Below, one piece after another: positions 24,748 through 32,268 of a stretch of DNA of 39,046 nucleotides. Location of the stretch: contig NZ_CVRT01000147.1 of the NCBI RefSeq assembly GCF_001261915.1, positions 1 through 39,046 of the forward strand, given 5' to 3'. A program made the position numbers and the translations under genes. The notes beneath the pieces are model-generated. The model did not search any database, was not told the origin of the DNA, and saw only the letters and a list, made by a program, of their open reading frames with translations. Within the stretch, counting starts at the first letter, position 1; each line of letters starts with the position of its first letter. The DNA is from Halorubrum sp. SD626R. GTDB taxonomy: Archaea > Halobacteriota > Halobacteria > Halobacteriales > Haloferacaceae.

Positions 24748-25944
24748 TCAGGCCTCGTAGCCGGCCAGGTCCATCACGGACGCGAACTGCTCGGAATCCA
24801 TGACGCTCTCGTAGACCATCCCGCCGATCATCCCGCCGGGGTAGGTGTCGCCGTTCATCGCGTGGTTTACCTTGTGGCAGTGGAGCGCGTAGACGCCGGG
24901 GTCGGCGCTCGCGGTGAACTCGATCGTCTTCCGCTCGGCGGGCGCGATGGGGACCACGTCCTCGCGGTGCCGGGCGGCCTCGGGGATGACGCCGCCGTCC
25001 TTCTCGACGACGGTGAACCCGTGGTTGTGCGTGTGCATCGCGTGCGACTCGTAGCCGGCGTTGACGTAGTGGATCCGCACCGAGTCGCCCTCCTCGACGA
25101 TCAGCGGCGACCCCTGTTCGGGGTGGAAGGTGTACGGCGCGGAGCGGCCGTTCACGGTGAACGCGTCGGGGTTGCGGTCGCGGTGGCTGAAGGAGACGTC
25201 GCCGCCGGCCATCGAGGCGGACAGGCGGGTGTCCCAGTCTTTGATCGTCATGAACGCCTCCTTGTCGGGCGCCTCGTACCCCTCCGGGTCGACGCGGAGG
25301 ATCCCGAACATCCCCATGTCGAGGTGGTTCTGCGTCTGGTAGTGACAGTGGTAGAGGTGGGTGCCCGGCTGGTTCGCGGTGATCTCGTAGGTGTGTTCCT
25401 CCCCGGGGGCGACCTGCTGACCGGTCGTGGTCGGGACGCCGTCGTCCATCCAGTCCTTGCTGAGCCCGTGGACGTGGAACGTGTGCGGGCGGTTGTGCTC
25501 GGAGTTATCGTAGGTGATCTCCAGGTCGGTCCCCTCGGTCACCCGGAGCAGGGGGCCGGGGATGCTCGGGTCCGTGTCCGGCGTCTGCCACGCCCACACC
25601 TCGGGGAGCTCCCACGGGCCGCCCTGCGACTCCTCGCCGAGCAACTGGTGACGACACGCGGTCGTCGACACCGTGATCTGGCCGTCGCGCTCGTCGAGGT
25701 CGATCGTCGTCCGCGGGGTCGTGTACGGGTGGTCCGTCTCCACGCCGGTGGAATCGCTGCCGGCCCACTCCTCGACCTGCTGGGCCGCCGCCCCGCCGCC
25801 GGCCGCGTTCTCCGCGCCCCCGGCGCTGTCGGCGCGGGGCGCGCCACAGCCCGCGAGCCCGACCGTCCCGAGCGCCGCGGCCGCCGAGAGGAACCCGCGT
25901 CTGGAACCGGTGCGCCGACCCGTGCCGTCGTCTTCTCTCGCCAT
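24748..25944 (-). CDS. Two-domain multicopper oxidase, Tat-exported lipoprotein
   Basis: A 398-residue precursor with Tat motif SRRGFL (Arg15-Arg16) and lipobox LAGC (Cys33). Cupredoxin domain 1 has HTFHVHG (His154, 157, 159) and HCHYQTQNHLDMGM (His199-Cys200-His201, His207, Met212). Domain 2 has HAMHTHNHG (His301-308) and HCHKVNHAM (His355-Cys356-His357, His361). Paired HxH and HCH motifs are those of laccase-like multicopper oxidases with trinuclear copper. NirK nitrite reductase also has two cupredoxin domains but lacks HCH, so it is less likely. ATG 25944 is fixed by a TATA box. Likely acts outside the cell on phenols or metal ions; the substrate is not determinable. Confidence 0.88.
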   Translation of the reverse strand: MAREDDGTGRRTGSRRGFLSAAAALGTVGLAGCGAPRADSAGGAENAAGGGAAAQQVEEWAGSDSTGVETDHPYTTPRTTIDLDERDGQITVSTTACRHQLLGEESQGGPWELPEVWAWQTPDTDPSIPGPLLRVTEGTDLEITYDNSEHNRPHTFHVHGLSKDWMDDGVPTTTGQQVAPGEEHTYEITANQPGTHLYHCHYQTQNHLDMGMFGILRVDPEGYEAPDKEAFMTIKDWDTRLSASMAGGDVSFSHRDRNPDAFTVNGRSAPYTFHPEQGSPLIVEEGDSVRIHYVNAGYESHAMHTHNHGFTVVEKDGGVIPEAARHREDVVPIAPAERKTIEFTASADPGVYALHCHKVNHAMNGDTYPGGMIGGMVYESVMDSEQFASVMDLAGYEA

Positions 25945-25969
25945 GTCCGAACATGAACGGTGAATCTGG

Positions 25970-25975
25970 TTAAGA
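25970..25975 (-). promoter_or_regulatory. TATA box of the multicopper oxidase gene
   Basis: TCTTAA on the minus strand, 26-31 nt before ATG 25944. It excludes the much longer open frame reaching to 26679. Confidence 0.65.
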
Positions 25976-26023
25976 AGGGGAGCGGATCCACGGATCGTGA
26001 GAACGCGGTCCCCGGCCGGTTCG

Positions 26024-26032
26024 TTTATATAT
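26024..26032. promoter_or_regulatory. Extra TATA-like box in the oxidase/phosphoesterase gap
   Basis: TTTATATAT lies 66-74 nt before ATG 26098 and about 80 nt before the oxidase ATG. It is nearly symmetric, so direction is ambiguous. It is distinct from the proximal boxes of both genes. Confidence 0.4.
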
Positions 26033-26062
26033 CGACGAGCACCCGAGACGCGCCGGCCGAGG

Positions 26063-26069
26063 TTTATTA
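26063..26069 (+). promoter_or_regulatory. TATA box of the YfcE-like phosphoesterase gene
   Basis: TTTATTA, 29-35 nt before ATG 26098. It supports this start over the longer frame from 25960. Confidence 0.65.
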
Positions 26070-26097
26070 TCCCGGGACGCAAGTGTCGACGCGACCA

Positions 26098-26694
26098 ATG
26101 CGGATCGGTATCGTCTCCGACACCCACGACGACCTCGCCGCCGTCGAGGCGGCCGTAGCGCTGTTCGACCGCGAGGGCGTCGACGCCGTCGTCCACTGCG
26201 GCGACTTCGTCGCGCCCTTCTCCGTGACCCCGTTCGACGTCGGCGGCGGCGACTCCGACATCGGTGACGGCGACGCCGACGACCCCGACGCCGGCGTCGA
26301 TTTCTACGCCGTCCGCGGGAACAACGACGGGGAGTGGGCGGTGGAGTCGACCGTCGAGGCGTTCGGCACCTACCTCGGCGAGGCCGGAACGCTCTCGTTC
26401 GACGGCGGGTACGGCGACGGGAACGCGGCCGCCGTCGACGTCGCGGTCACCCACGGGACGAGCGGCGTCGTCGTCGACGCCCTCGTCGACTGCGGCGACT
26501 ACGACTACGTGTTCCACGGCCACACCCACGCGCACGCCGCCGAGGAGCGCGACGGCACAGTTCGGGTGAACCCCGGCGGACTGCCCATCCCGGTCGACGG
26601 CGCGGACGACGTCTTCCGCGTCGCGACGCTCGACGTCGAGGCCGACGGCGCGACCGGCGCCGACGCGGTGACGCACCACGAGCTCGAATTATAG
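26098..26694 (+). CDS. YfcE/MJ0936-type metallophosphoesterase
   Basis: A 198-residue calcineurin-like phosphoesterase that probably hydrolyses phosphodiesters with two divalent metals in the cytoplasm. The metal motifs in order are IVSDTHDD at residues 5-12, HCGDF near 33-37, RGNNDGEW near 75, VTHGTSG near 118 and HGHTHAH near 139-145. An acidic insert (about residues 46-66, Gly/Asp-rich) separates GDF from GNND and makes the protein longer than the usual 160-180 residues. It is divergent from the multicopper oxidase. The physiological substrate is unknown. Confidence 0.92.
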   Translation: MRIGIVSDTHDDLAAVEAAVALFDREGVDAVVHCGDFVAPFSVTPFDVGGGDSDIGDGDADDPDAGVDFYAVRGNNDGEWAVESTVEAFGTYLGEAGTLSFDGGYGDGNAAAVDVAVTHGTSGVVVDALVDCGDYDYVFHGHTHAHAAEERDGTVRVNPGGLPIPVDGADDVFRVATLDVEADGATGADAVTHHELEL

Positions 26695-26859
26695 CGATCG
26701 GGTCGTCCCACCGCAACGGAGTGGGCGACAGACAGAGACGCGTTTGTGTCACCGGTCAGAGCCGGATCGAGGTCGGGCTTCCGAGCGCCGACCGCGGCCC
26801 CGACGTCGACGCGGTGGTCGACGGGAGCGGCGTCTCTCCTCCTTCGAGGGGATCTGAGG

Positions 26860-28500
26860 TCAGTCCTCCCCGTCGTCGATGTCGGCGGCCTCGGCCGCGT
26901 CACCGGTGCCGGAGACGTCGGCGGTGCCGTCGGTATCGGCCCCCTCGACCGCCTCGACCTCGGAGGAATCGACCGTCTCGATCCCGCGGAACTCGAAGCG
27001 CGCGCCGCCGCTCTCGGCGTCGACGAGCTCGACCGACCAGCCGTGCGCGTCGGCCACCTCCGCGACGATTTTGAGCCCGAACCCGGTCCCGTCGGGGTCG
27101 GTCGACACGCCCGCGTCGAACGCCTGGTCGCGCACCTCGGCGGGGACTCCCGGCCCGTCGTCGGCGACGTAGAAGCCGGGGTCGCCCGCCGCGTCGTCCA
27201 GCGGTCCGACCTCGACGCGGACGTCCGCGCCGACGTGGGCGACCGCGTTGGCGAACAGGTTCTCCAGGGCCTGCTGGAGCCGGCTCCGATCGGCGCGCAA
27301 CGCGAGGTCGCCGACGACGGCCAGTTCCGCGCGCTCGGTGTCGACGTTCCCCCAGCACTCCTCGGCCAGCGCCGAGAGCGACACCGCCTCGGTCTCGTCG
27401 ATCGCGGTGCCCTGCTTCGCGAGGGCGAGCATGTCCTCGACGAGCGCCTCCATCCGGTCGAGCGAGCGGGCCACGGCGTCGATTTCGGGGATTTCGCCGT
27501 GGTCCTCTCGGAGCCGCTCCCGGACTAGGTCGAGGTTGCCCGCCGCGACGTTGAGCGGGCTCCGGAGGTCGTGCGAGACGAGGCTCGCGAACTCCTCCAG
27601 CCGGTCGCGCTCGCGGGCGACCTCGTCCTCGCGGGCCCGGAGCTGGCGCTCCCGCTCGATCCGGACGAGCACCATCGTCACCGTCGCGGCCCAGATCCGC
27701 GCGACCGCGAGGTCGGAGTCGTCGAACGCGTCGGGCTCCGTCGCGCCGACGTTGATGATCCCGTACCGGCCGAGCGGGAGCACGAGCTCGCTCCGGATCG
27801 GCGAGTCGGGGTTGTACCGGTCCGGGTCCGTCCGGATGTCGGCGACGTACTCCGGCTTCCCGGACTCGAACACCTGCCAGGAGATGCTCCGGTCGTCGGC
27901 CGCGAAGACCGGGTGGTCGCCCACGACCTCGTCGGCCGCGTCGGTCCACACGTGGGGGTCGAGGGCGTCCCGCTCCTCGTCGTACAGCCAGATCCCCGCG
28001 ATCGGGTGGCCGAGCACCTCCTCGACGTACTCGACCGCCGCCGCCGCGGCGACCTCCCGGTCGGTCGTCTTCAGCAGGTCCTGCGTCGCCTCGTGGAGCG
28101 CCTCCAGCGTCTGCGTCCGGCGGTGCAGCTCCGCCTGCTCGGCGCGCTCCTCCCGCACGTCGACGAGCGTGACGACGAGGTACGTCTCGCCGGCCTTCTC
28201 GAACGGCCCGAGACTGAGCGTCACGGGGAGTTCCGCACCGTCCGCGCGGCGGGCGCACAGGTCGAGGCTCGCGGACATCGACCGGGGCTCCGGGTCGACG
28301 ACGTACCGATGGAGCTCCCGGCCGGCGGCGCCGTCACCGGGATCGAACAGCAGCGTCTCGAACTCTCTCCCCTCTATGTCGTCGGGGGCGTACCCGAGCA
28401 CCGACTCGGCCCGTTCGTTCGCCGCCCGGACGACCCCCTCGGCGTCGACGATCAGCACCGCGTCCGGGATGCCGTCGAGGGCCTCCGGGAACCGGTCCAT
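26860..28500 (-). CDS. PAS-GAF sensor histidine kinase, orphan
   Basis: A 546-residue cytoplasmic sensor kinase with no membrane segment. Residues 1-118 form a PAS domain (AVLIVDAEGVVRAANERAE, LGYAPDDIEG). Residues about 145-285 form a GAF domain. HisKA has phospho-acceptor His310 in SLVSHDLRSPLN. The HATPase domain has the N box around Asn414 (ENLFANAV), the G1 box DDGPG at 447-451 and the G2 box GTGFGL at 471-476. An acidic tail follows from 510. This PAS-GAF-HisKA layout is a very common haloarchaeal type. No response regulator is adjacent. The start lies 1 nt after the DUF5806 stop, so it is the second gene of a two-gene operon. The signal is unknown. Confidence 0.95.
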   Translation of the reverse strand: MDRFPEALDGIPDAVLIVDAEGVVRAANERAESVLGYAPDDIEGREFETLLFDPGDGAAGRELHRYVVDPEPRSMSASLDLCARRADGAELPVTLSLGPFEKAGETYLVVTLVDVREERAEQAELHRRTQTLEALHEATQDLLKTTDREVAAAAAVEYVEEVLGHPIAGIWLYDEERDALDPHVWTDAADEVVGDHPVFAADDRSISWQVFESGKPEYVADIRTDPDRYNPDSPIRSELVLPLGRYGIINVGATEPDAFDDSDLAVARIWAATVTMVLVRIERERQLRAREDEVARERDRLEEFASLVSHDLRSPLNVAAGNLDLVRERLREDHGEIPEIDAVARSLDRMEALVEDMLALAKQGTAIDETEAVSLSALAEECWGNVDTERAELAVVGDLALRADRSRLQQALENLFANAVAHVGADVRVEVGPLDDAAGDPGFYVADDGPGVPAEVRDQAFDAGVSTDPDGTGFGLKIVAEVADAHGWSVELVDAESGGARFEFRGIETVDSSEVEAVEGADTDGTADVSGTGDAAEAADIDDGED

Positions 28501-28501
28501 C

Positions 28502-29251
28502 TCAGTCCTCTGCCGGCTCGTGGAGGTGGCCGCACTCGGGGCACCGGACCTCCTCGCCGCGGAGGTCGGCCGAGGAGGCGCGCACCTCGCGCATCACCTC
28601 GCTAATCCTGTCCTCGGCCTCCAGCTCGTCGGCGACCGCGAGGTCGACGCCCTCGACCTCCAGGAGGAACTTCGCGACCTCCGTCACCTCGTACATCATC
28701 TCGTCGAGGTCCTCGGCGGTGAAGAAGCCGGACATCGCCCCGTAGAGGAACGTCGCGCCCGCCTTCGTCACCTTCTCCTCAAAGGAGTAGCGCGCCTGGT
28801 TGACGGCCTGCGGCGTGTACGTGTCCGTCATGAAGGGGACGAGTTCCGGGAGGTTCTCGCCGATCTTCGTCATCTCGACGCCCGTCTCGGTGCGGAAGTC
28901 GGCGCAGAGCCGCGCGATGGCCCACTCCCGCGCCGTGATGTACGTCCGATCGCGGAGGAAGTCGTTGACGCGCTCGTAGCGGGCGCCGTCCATCTTCTTG
29001 AAGCGCTCGTACTTGCGGACCTCCGGGGGGACGTCGCCGGCGTCCGCCGCGTCGTCGGTATCGGTCGCGTCGTCGTTGTCAGTCGCGGCGCTGCCGACGC
29101 TGTCGCCGTCCTCCGCGTCGGCACCGGCGCCGCTCGACGGGGATGCCTCGTCGCGGGACCCCGGAGCCCCCGCGTCGCCGGCCGGCTGCTCGCGGTCGGG
29201 GTCCGATCCCCCGTCGGCGTCGTCCGACGCGGGACCGGGCTGGTCGTTCAT
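28502..29251 (-). CDS. DUF5806-like haloarchaeal protein
   Basis: A 249-residue soluble protein. Residues 1-95 are low-complexity and acidic. The folded part starts around EVRKYERFKKMDGARY and is mostly helical (NDFLRDRTYITAREWAIA, TKIGENLPELVPFMTDTY, KAGATFLYGAMSGFF). The C-terminus has CPECGHLH, half of a zinc-ribbon-like site. I recognise the core as the haloarchaeal DUF5806 family, function unknown. ATG 29251 has CCCTTTTG 24-32 nt upstream. The histidine kinase follows at 1 nt, so the two are probably coupled. A role in the kinase's output is a guess from this position. Confidence 0.8.
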   Translation of the reverse strand: MNDQPGPASDDADGGSDPDREQPAGDAGAPGSRDEASPSSGAGADAEDGDSVGSAATDNDDATDTDDAADAGDVPPEVRKYERFKKMDGARYERVNDFLRDRTYITAREWAIARLCADFRTETGVEMTKIGENLPELVPFMTDTYTPQAVNQARYSFEEKVTKAGATFLYGAMSGFFTAEDLDEMMYEVTEVAKFLLEVEGVDLAVADELEAEDRISEVMREVRASSADLRGEEVRCPECGHLHEPAED

Positions 29252-29274
29252 GTCGGTACCAACCTCGCGCCCGA

Positions 29275-29283
29275 ACAAAAGGG
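29275..29283 (-). promoter_or_regulatory. TATA-like box of the DUF5806-kinase operon
   Basis: CCCTTTTG on the minus strand, 24-32 nt before ATG 29251. It rejects the longer frame that extends to 30127 through the usp and GNAT genes. Confidence 0.55.
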
Positions 29284-29342
29284 TTGTCGCTGCGGTCGGC
29301 GGGACCGACCGCGTGACGCCGGCCGGACCACGGGGAGATCCA

Positions 29343-29350
29343 CTTTTGTA
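29343..29350 (+). promoter_or_regulatory. TATA-like box of the usp-GNAT operon
   Basis: CTTTTGTA, 23-30 nt before ATG 29373. Confidence 0.55.
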
Positions 29351-29372
29351 CCGCCGTGCAGACACGGCTCGT

Positions 29373-29741
29373 ATGAAGGTGCTCTGCGGGATCGGCGGCA
29401 GCGACGACTCGTTTCGCGCGCTCGACCGGACCGTCGAACGGGCGGCGGTCGCGAACGACGACCTGACCGTGGCGGTGGTCGACAACGAGGACTCCTCGGT
29501 CGCCCCGGACGAGGTCTTGGAACGCGCCCGCGAGGCGGTCGCCGACGCGGGGATCGACGCCGAGGTCAGGCGTGTCGAGGGCGACCCCGGGAGCCGGCTG
29601 ATAGAGATCGCCGAGCGGGAGGCGTTCGAGGAGATCGTCCTCGGCGGCGGACACACGAGCCCGATGGGGAAGATCACGATCGGATCGATCGCCGAGTTCG
29701 TCCTGTTGAACGCCAAGACGACGGTCACGCTGGTCAGATGA
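29373..29741 (+). CDS. Single-domain universal stress protein (UspA family)
   Basis: A compact 122-residue Usp protein. The N-terminal strand is [13 protein letters not shown], and the C-terminal loop is [26 protein letters not shown]. The latter matches the Usp nucleotide loop pattern (G-x2-G followed by GS-x-AE), so ATP binding is plausible. It is shorter than the usual 140 residues because the central region between strands 2 and 3 is abbreviated. Its TGA overlaps the ATG of the GNAT gene (ATGA, 29738-29741), so the pair is translationally coupled. Start supported by the TATA-like box. Confidence 0.88.
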   Translation: MKVLCGIGGSDDSFRALDRTVERAAVANDDLTVAVVDNEDSSVAPDEVLERAREAVADAGIDAEVRRVEGDPGSRLIEIAEREAFEEIVLGGGHTSPMGKITIGSIAEFVLLNAKTTVTLVR

Positions 29742-30349
29742 GCGACCGACGCTACCCGGACGCCGTCGCCGACGCGTTCCCGATCCCCCCCACCGAGTTC
29801 ACCGACCGGGAGGGCCGGACCGTCGAGATCCGACCGTACGACGGCGGCAACGCGGCCTACGAGTCGCTCGTCGGGATGTACGACGACTTCGATCCGTCCG
29901 ACCGCGCGCAGGGGATCCCGCCGGGCGGGGAGAAGCGCATCCGCGAGTGGCTGGACGCGATCCTCGGCGGCGACTGCTACAACGTGATCGCGTGGTGCGG
30001 GGACGAGGTCGCCGGGCACGCGACGCTGGTGCCCGACGGCGACGCCTACGAGCTGGCGATCTTCGTCCATCAGGAGTACCAGCGCGCCGGGATCGGCACT
30101 CACCTCATCCGCGGGCTGCTCGGTCACGGGCAGGCGGAGGGGGTCGAGAAGGTGTGGCTCACCGTCGAGCGATGGAACCGCGCGGCCGTCTCGCTGTACA
30201 AGAAGATCGGCTTCGAGACCTCCGACGCCGAGAGCTTCGAGCTGGAGATGGGGCTCCGACTGAACGCGGACGCGGGCGGCGAGGAGGGGAGCGAGGGCGA
30301 AGCCGGCGAGATCGGCGGGGACGACGACGGCGAGAGCGACAGGGAGTGA
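29738..30349 (+). CDS. GNAT-family N-acetyltransferase
   Basis: A 203-residue acetyl-CoA-dependent acetyltransferase. The acetyl-CoA pyrophosphate loop is [15 protein letters not shown] (Q/R-x-x-G-x-G/A), preceded by the ELAIFVHQE strand and followed by [24 protein letters not shown]. The last is the typical C-terminal N-x-x-A-x-x-L-Y-x-x-x-G-F motif. About 30 acidic residues form the tail. It overlaps the usp gene by 4 nt. In bacteria, some protein acetyltransferases are linked to Usp-like or cyclic-nucleotide domains; here the link is only genetic. Substrate unknown. Confidence 0.93.
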   Translation: MSDRRYPDAVADAFPIPPTEFTDREGRTVEIRPYDGGNAAYESLVGMYDDFDPSDRAQGIPPGGEKRIREWLDAILGGDCYNVIAWCGDEVAGHATLVPDGDAYELAIFVHQEYQRAGIGTHLIRGLLGHGQAEGVEKVWLTVERWNRAAVSLYKKIGFETSDAESFELEMGLRLNADAGGEEGSEGEAGEIGGDDDGESDRE

Positions 30350-30384
30350 GGAGCCGACGCCCTTCGCTCGCCGGGATCTTCAAG

Positions 30385-30392
30385 CCTTTACG
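30385..30392 (+). promoter_or_regulatory. TATA-like box of adk
   Basis: CCTTTACG, 23-30 nt before ATG 30415. It excludes the longer in-frame ORF upstream. Confidence 0.55.
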
Positions 30393-30414
30393 TGCGGCGG
30401 GCGAGCGCTCCGGT

Positions 30415-31038
30415 ATGGGTCACCGAATTCTTCTGTTGGGGGCGCCCGGCGCCGGGAAGGGGACGCAGAGCGCGAAGCTCGCGGACGAGTACGGCGTCGA
30501 GCACGTCACGACGGGCGACGCGCTCCGCGCGAACAAGGACATGGAGACGGAGTACGGCACGCCGCGCTCGTTCATGGAGGCGGGCGAGCTCGTCCCCGAC
30601 CCGGTCGTCAACGAGATCGTCCGGGCCGCGCTCGACGACGCCGACGGGTTCGTCCTCGACGGCTACCCGCGCAACCTCGACCAGGCCGAGTACCTCTCGG
30701 AGATCACCGACCTCGACGCCGTCGTCCTCCTCGACGTCGACGAGGAGGTGCTCGTCGACCGGCTCACCGGCCGCCGGGTGTGCGACGACTGCGGCGCCAA
30801 CTACCACGTCGACTTCCAACCCCCCGAGGAGGCGGGCGTCTGTGACGACTGCGGCGGCGAGCTGATCCAGCGCGAGGACGACACCGAGGAGACCGCCCGC
30901 GAGCGCCTCCAGGTGTTCTACGACAACACCAAGCCCGTGGTCGACCACTTCCGCGACGAGGGCGTCCTCGTCGAGGTCGACGGCGAGGCGACGCCGGACG
31001 AGGTCTTCGGCCGGATCCGCGACGTCGTCGAGACGTAG
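30415..31038 (+). CDS. adk: Adenylate kinase with zinc-type lid
   Basis: Interconverts ATP + AMP and 2 ADP in the cytoplasm. The 207-residue protein has P-loop GAPGAGKGT at 9-17, the AMP-binding TTGDALR around 32-38, and [14 protein letters not shown] near 80. The lid carries two CDDCG pairs around residues 122 and 142, the four-Cys zinc site of bacterial-type and some archaeal adenylate kinases. [11 protein letters not shown] closes the core. It is the short monomeric type, not the archaeal trimeric AdkA. The DUF106 gene follows after 98 nt with its own TATA box. Confidence 0.97.
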   Translation: MGHRILLLGAPGAGKGTQSAKLADEYGVEHVTTGDALRANKDMETEYGTPRSFMEAGELVPDPVVNEIVRAALDDADGFVLDGYPRNLDQAEYLSEITDLDAVVLLDVDEEVLVDRLTGRRVCDDCGANYHVDFQPPEEAGVCDDCGGELIQREDDTEETARERLQVFYDNTKPVVDHFRDEGVLVEVDGEATPDEVFGRIRDVVET

Positions 31039-31105
31039 GGGCGCGGCTCTCGCCGCAGGAGGTCGCGCCTCGTCGGCGGCGATCCGCGCCGCCGATCCTA
31101 CAAGG

Positions 31106-31113
31106 TTCTTAAC
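31106..31113 (+). promoter_or_regulatory. TATA box of the DUF106 gene
   Basis: TTCTTAAC, 24-31 nt before ATG 31137. Confidence 0.6.
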
Positions 31114-31136
31114 CGTCGGCCGCCAACCGTCCGATA

Positions 31137-32048
31137 ATGAGCAAGGTCGAACGGAGAGTCCGCTCGCTCGTCAGCGAGGACGGCGAGATGCGGGACGCCC
31201 TAGAGGTCGTCCTGGACCGCGCCACCGACGGCGAGGTCCAGTGGGTCGACGTCCGCGACGAGATCACCAGCGGCCAGTGGGGCCGCCTCATCGAGAAGGA
31301 GATCCTCGTCGACGACGGCGAGTCCGGCTTCGCGCTCGCCGACCCCGACGAGATCGAGGCGGGCATGAGCGAGGACGGCGGGAGCGGCGGAAGCGACGTC
31401 GAGACCCCGGAGACGACCTCGTGGACGAAGTGGGACAAGGTCGCCGCCGTCGCGACCCTCGGCGCCTTCGTCGGCTACGCCGTCGGCCCCGTCCGGGACG
31501 CGATCGCGGGCACGATCGACGTCGTCCTCGGGCCCCTGCTGAACGTCGTCCCCTTCTACGTCGTCATCATGGTGATCGCGCTCGGGACCGGGCTGTACTC
31601 CACGCTGCTGCGCGCGGGGCTCATGGACATGGAGAAGATGAGCCAGTACCAGGACCGGATGCAGGACATTCAAGAGCGCCGCAAGGAGGCGAAGGAGCGC
31701 GACGACGACGACGCGCTCGACGCCATCCAGGAGGAGCAGATGGACGCGATGGGCGACCAGCTCGGGATGTTCAAAGAGCAGTTCCGCCCGATGGTGTGGA
31801 TCATGTTCCTCACCATCCCGGCGTTCCTCTGGATGTTCTGGGTGATCGGCTACCGCGGCTCGACCGCCGAGTACGAGATGGTCGCCCAGCAGGCGATCGT
31901 CGTGCCGCTCGCCGGCGAGGTCACCTGGGACACGGGGATCGTCGGCCCGATCCAGGTGTGGATCCTCTGGTACTTCCTCTGCTCGATGGCGTTCACCCAG
32001 CTCGTCCAGAAGAGCCTCAACATCCAGATGTCGCCGTCGTCGTCGTAA
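31137..32048 (+). CDS. DUF106/EMC3-TMCO1-like membrane protein
   Basis: A 303-residue member of the DUF106 family, the archaeal branch of the YidC/Oxa1/EMC3 superfamily thought to insert membrane proteins. The N-terminal 100 residues form an additional soluble domain (VERRVRSLVSEDGEMRDALE onward). Hydrophobic segments lie near 103-122, 135-155, 222-242 and 275-292. Between the second and third is a charged helical hairpin (MSQYQDRMQDIQERRKEAKERDD and a following acidic stretch), the cytosolic coiled coil typical of the superfamily. It follows adk, a neighbourhood common in archaea. Insertase activity is inferred from the family. Confidence 0.92.
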   Translation: MSKVERRVRSLVSEDGEMRDALEVVLDRATDGEVQWVDVRDEITSGQWGRLIEKEILVDDGESGFALADPDEIEAGMSEDGGSGGSDVETPETTSWTKWDKVAAVATLGAFVGYAVGPVRDAIAGTIDVVLGPLLNVVPFYVVIMVIALGTGLYSTLLRAGLMDMEKMSQYQDRMQDIQERRKEAKERDDDDALDAIQEEQMDAMGDQLGMFKEQFRPMVWIMFLTIPAFLWMFWVIGYRGSTAEYEMVAQQAIVVPLAGEVTWDTGIVGPIQVWILWYFLCSMAFTQLVQKSLNIQMSPSSS

Positions 32049-32133
32049 GTCGCGCCGTCCCGGCGGAGGCCCGTTTAAATCGGTCGCATAATTGAGCGTT
32101 CGATACAGGAGCCACGGCTCGGTAAGCGATCAC

Positions 32134-32226
32134 GTGCAGGGGGCCGACCGCTTCATGCTCTACGCGCTGCTGCTGCTCGCCGCATCGCTACTGCTCGGGC
32201 TGATCCTCCCGCTGGTGGTCGGGTGA
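32134..32226 (+). CDS. Possible 30-residue single-helix membrane peptide
   Basis: GTG 32134 opens a 30-codon frame (MQGADRFMLYALLL, then LAASLLLGLILPLVVG) ending at TGA 32224-32226. After a short polar start it is one continuous hydrophobic helix, the composition expected of a small membrane protein. An ATG inside (32155) would give a 23-residue version. TTTAAAT at 32073-32079 lies in the gap after the DUF106 gene and implies a separate transcript with a leader of about 30 nt. It could be chance, but the hydrophobic run is uninterrupted. Confidence 0.45.
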   Translation: MQGADRFMLYALLLLAASLLLGLILPLVVG

Positions 32227-32268
32227 GCCGGCCGGGCGCCGCCCGGGGCGATCAGCGCCGCCGACCCG

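Noticed and set aside
24748..25944. Copper nitrite reductase NirK
   Set aside because: Two cupredoxin domains fit, but the HCH motifs in both domains are multicopper-oxidase type, and NirK has Cys-Ala at that place.
24748..26679. 643-codon minus-strand frame including the oxidase
   Set aside because: The Tat signal begins at ATG 25944 and a TATA box precedes it. The upstream part is antisense to the phosphoesterase.
26707..26725. Hairpin CCCAC/GTGGG after the phosphoesterase gene as a terminator
   Set aside because: Only five base pairs, no T-run, and archaeal termination does not require such hairpins.
28502..30127. 541-codon minus-strand frame extending beyond DUF5806
   Set aside because: The TATA box at 29275-29283 and the start of the known domain place the real start at 29251. 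The extension is antisense to usp and GNAT.
27248..30349. 1033-codon plus-strand frame
   Set aside because: Only the last part (from ATG 29738) is real, the GNAT gene. The rest is antisense to the kinase and DUF5806 genes and has Ser/Arg-rich nonsense composition.
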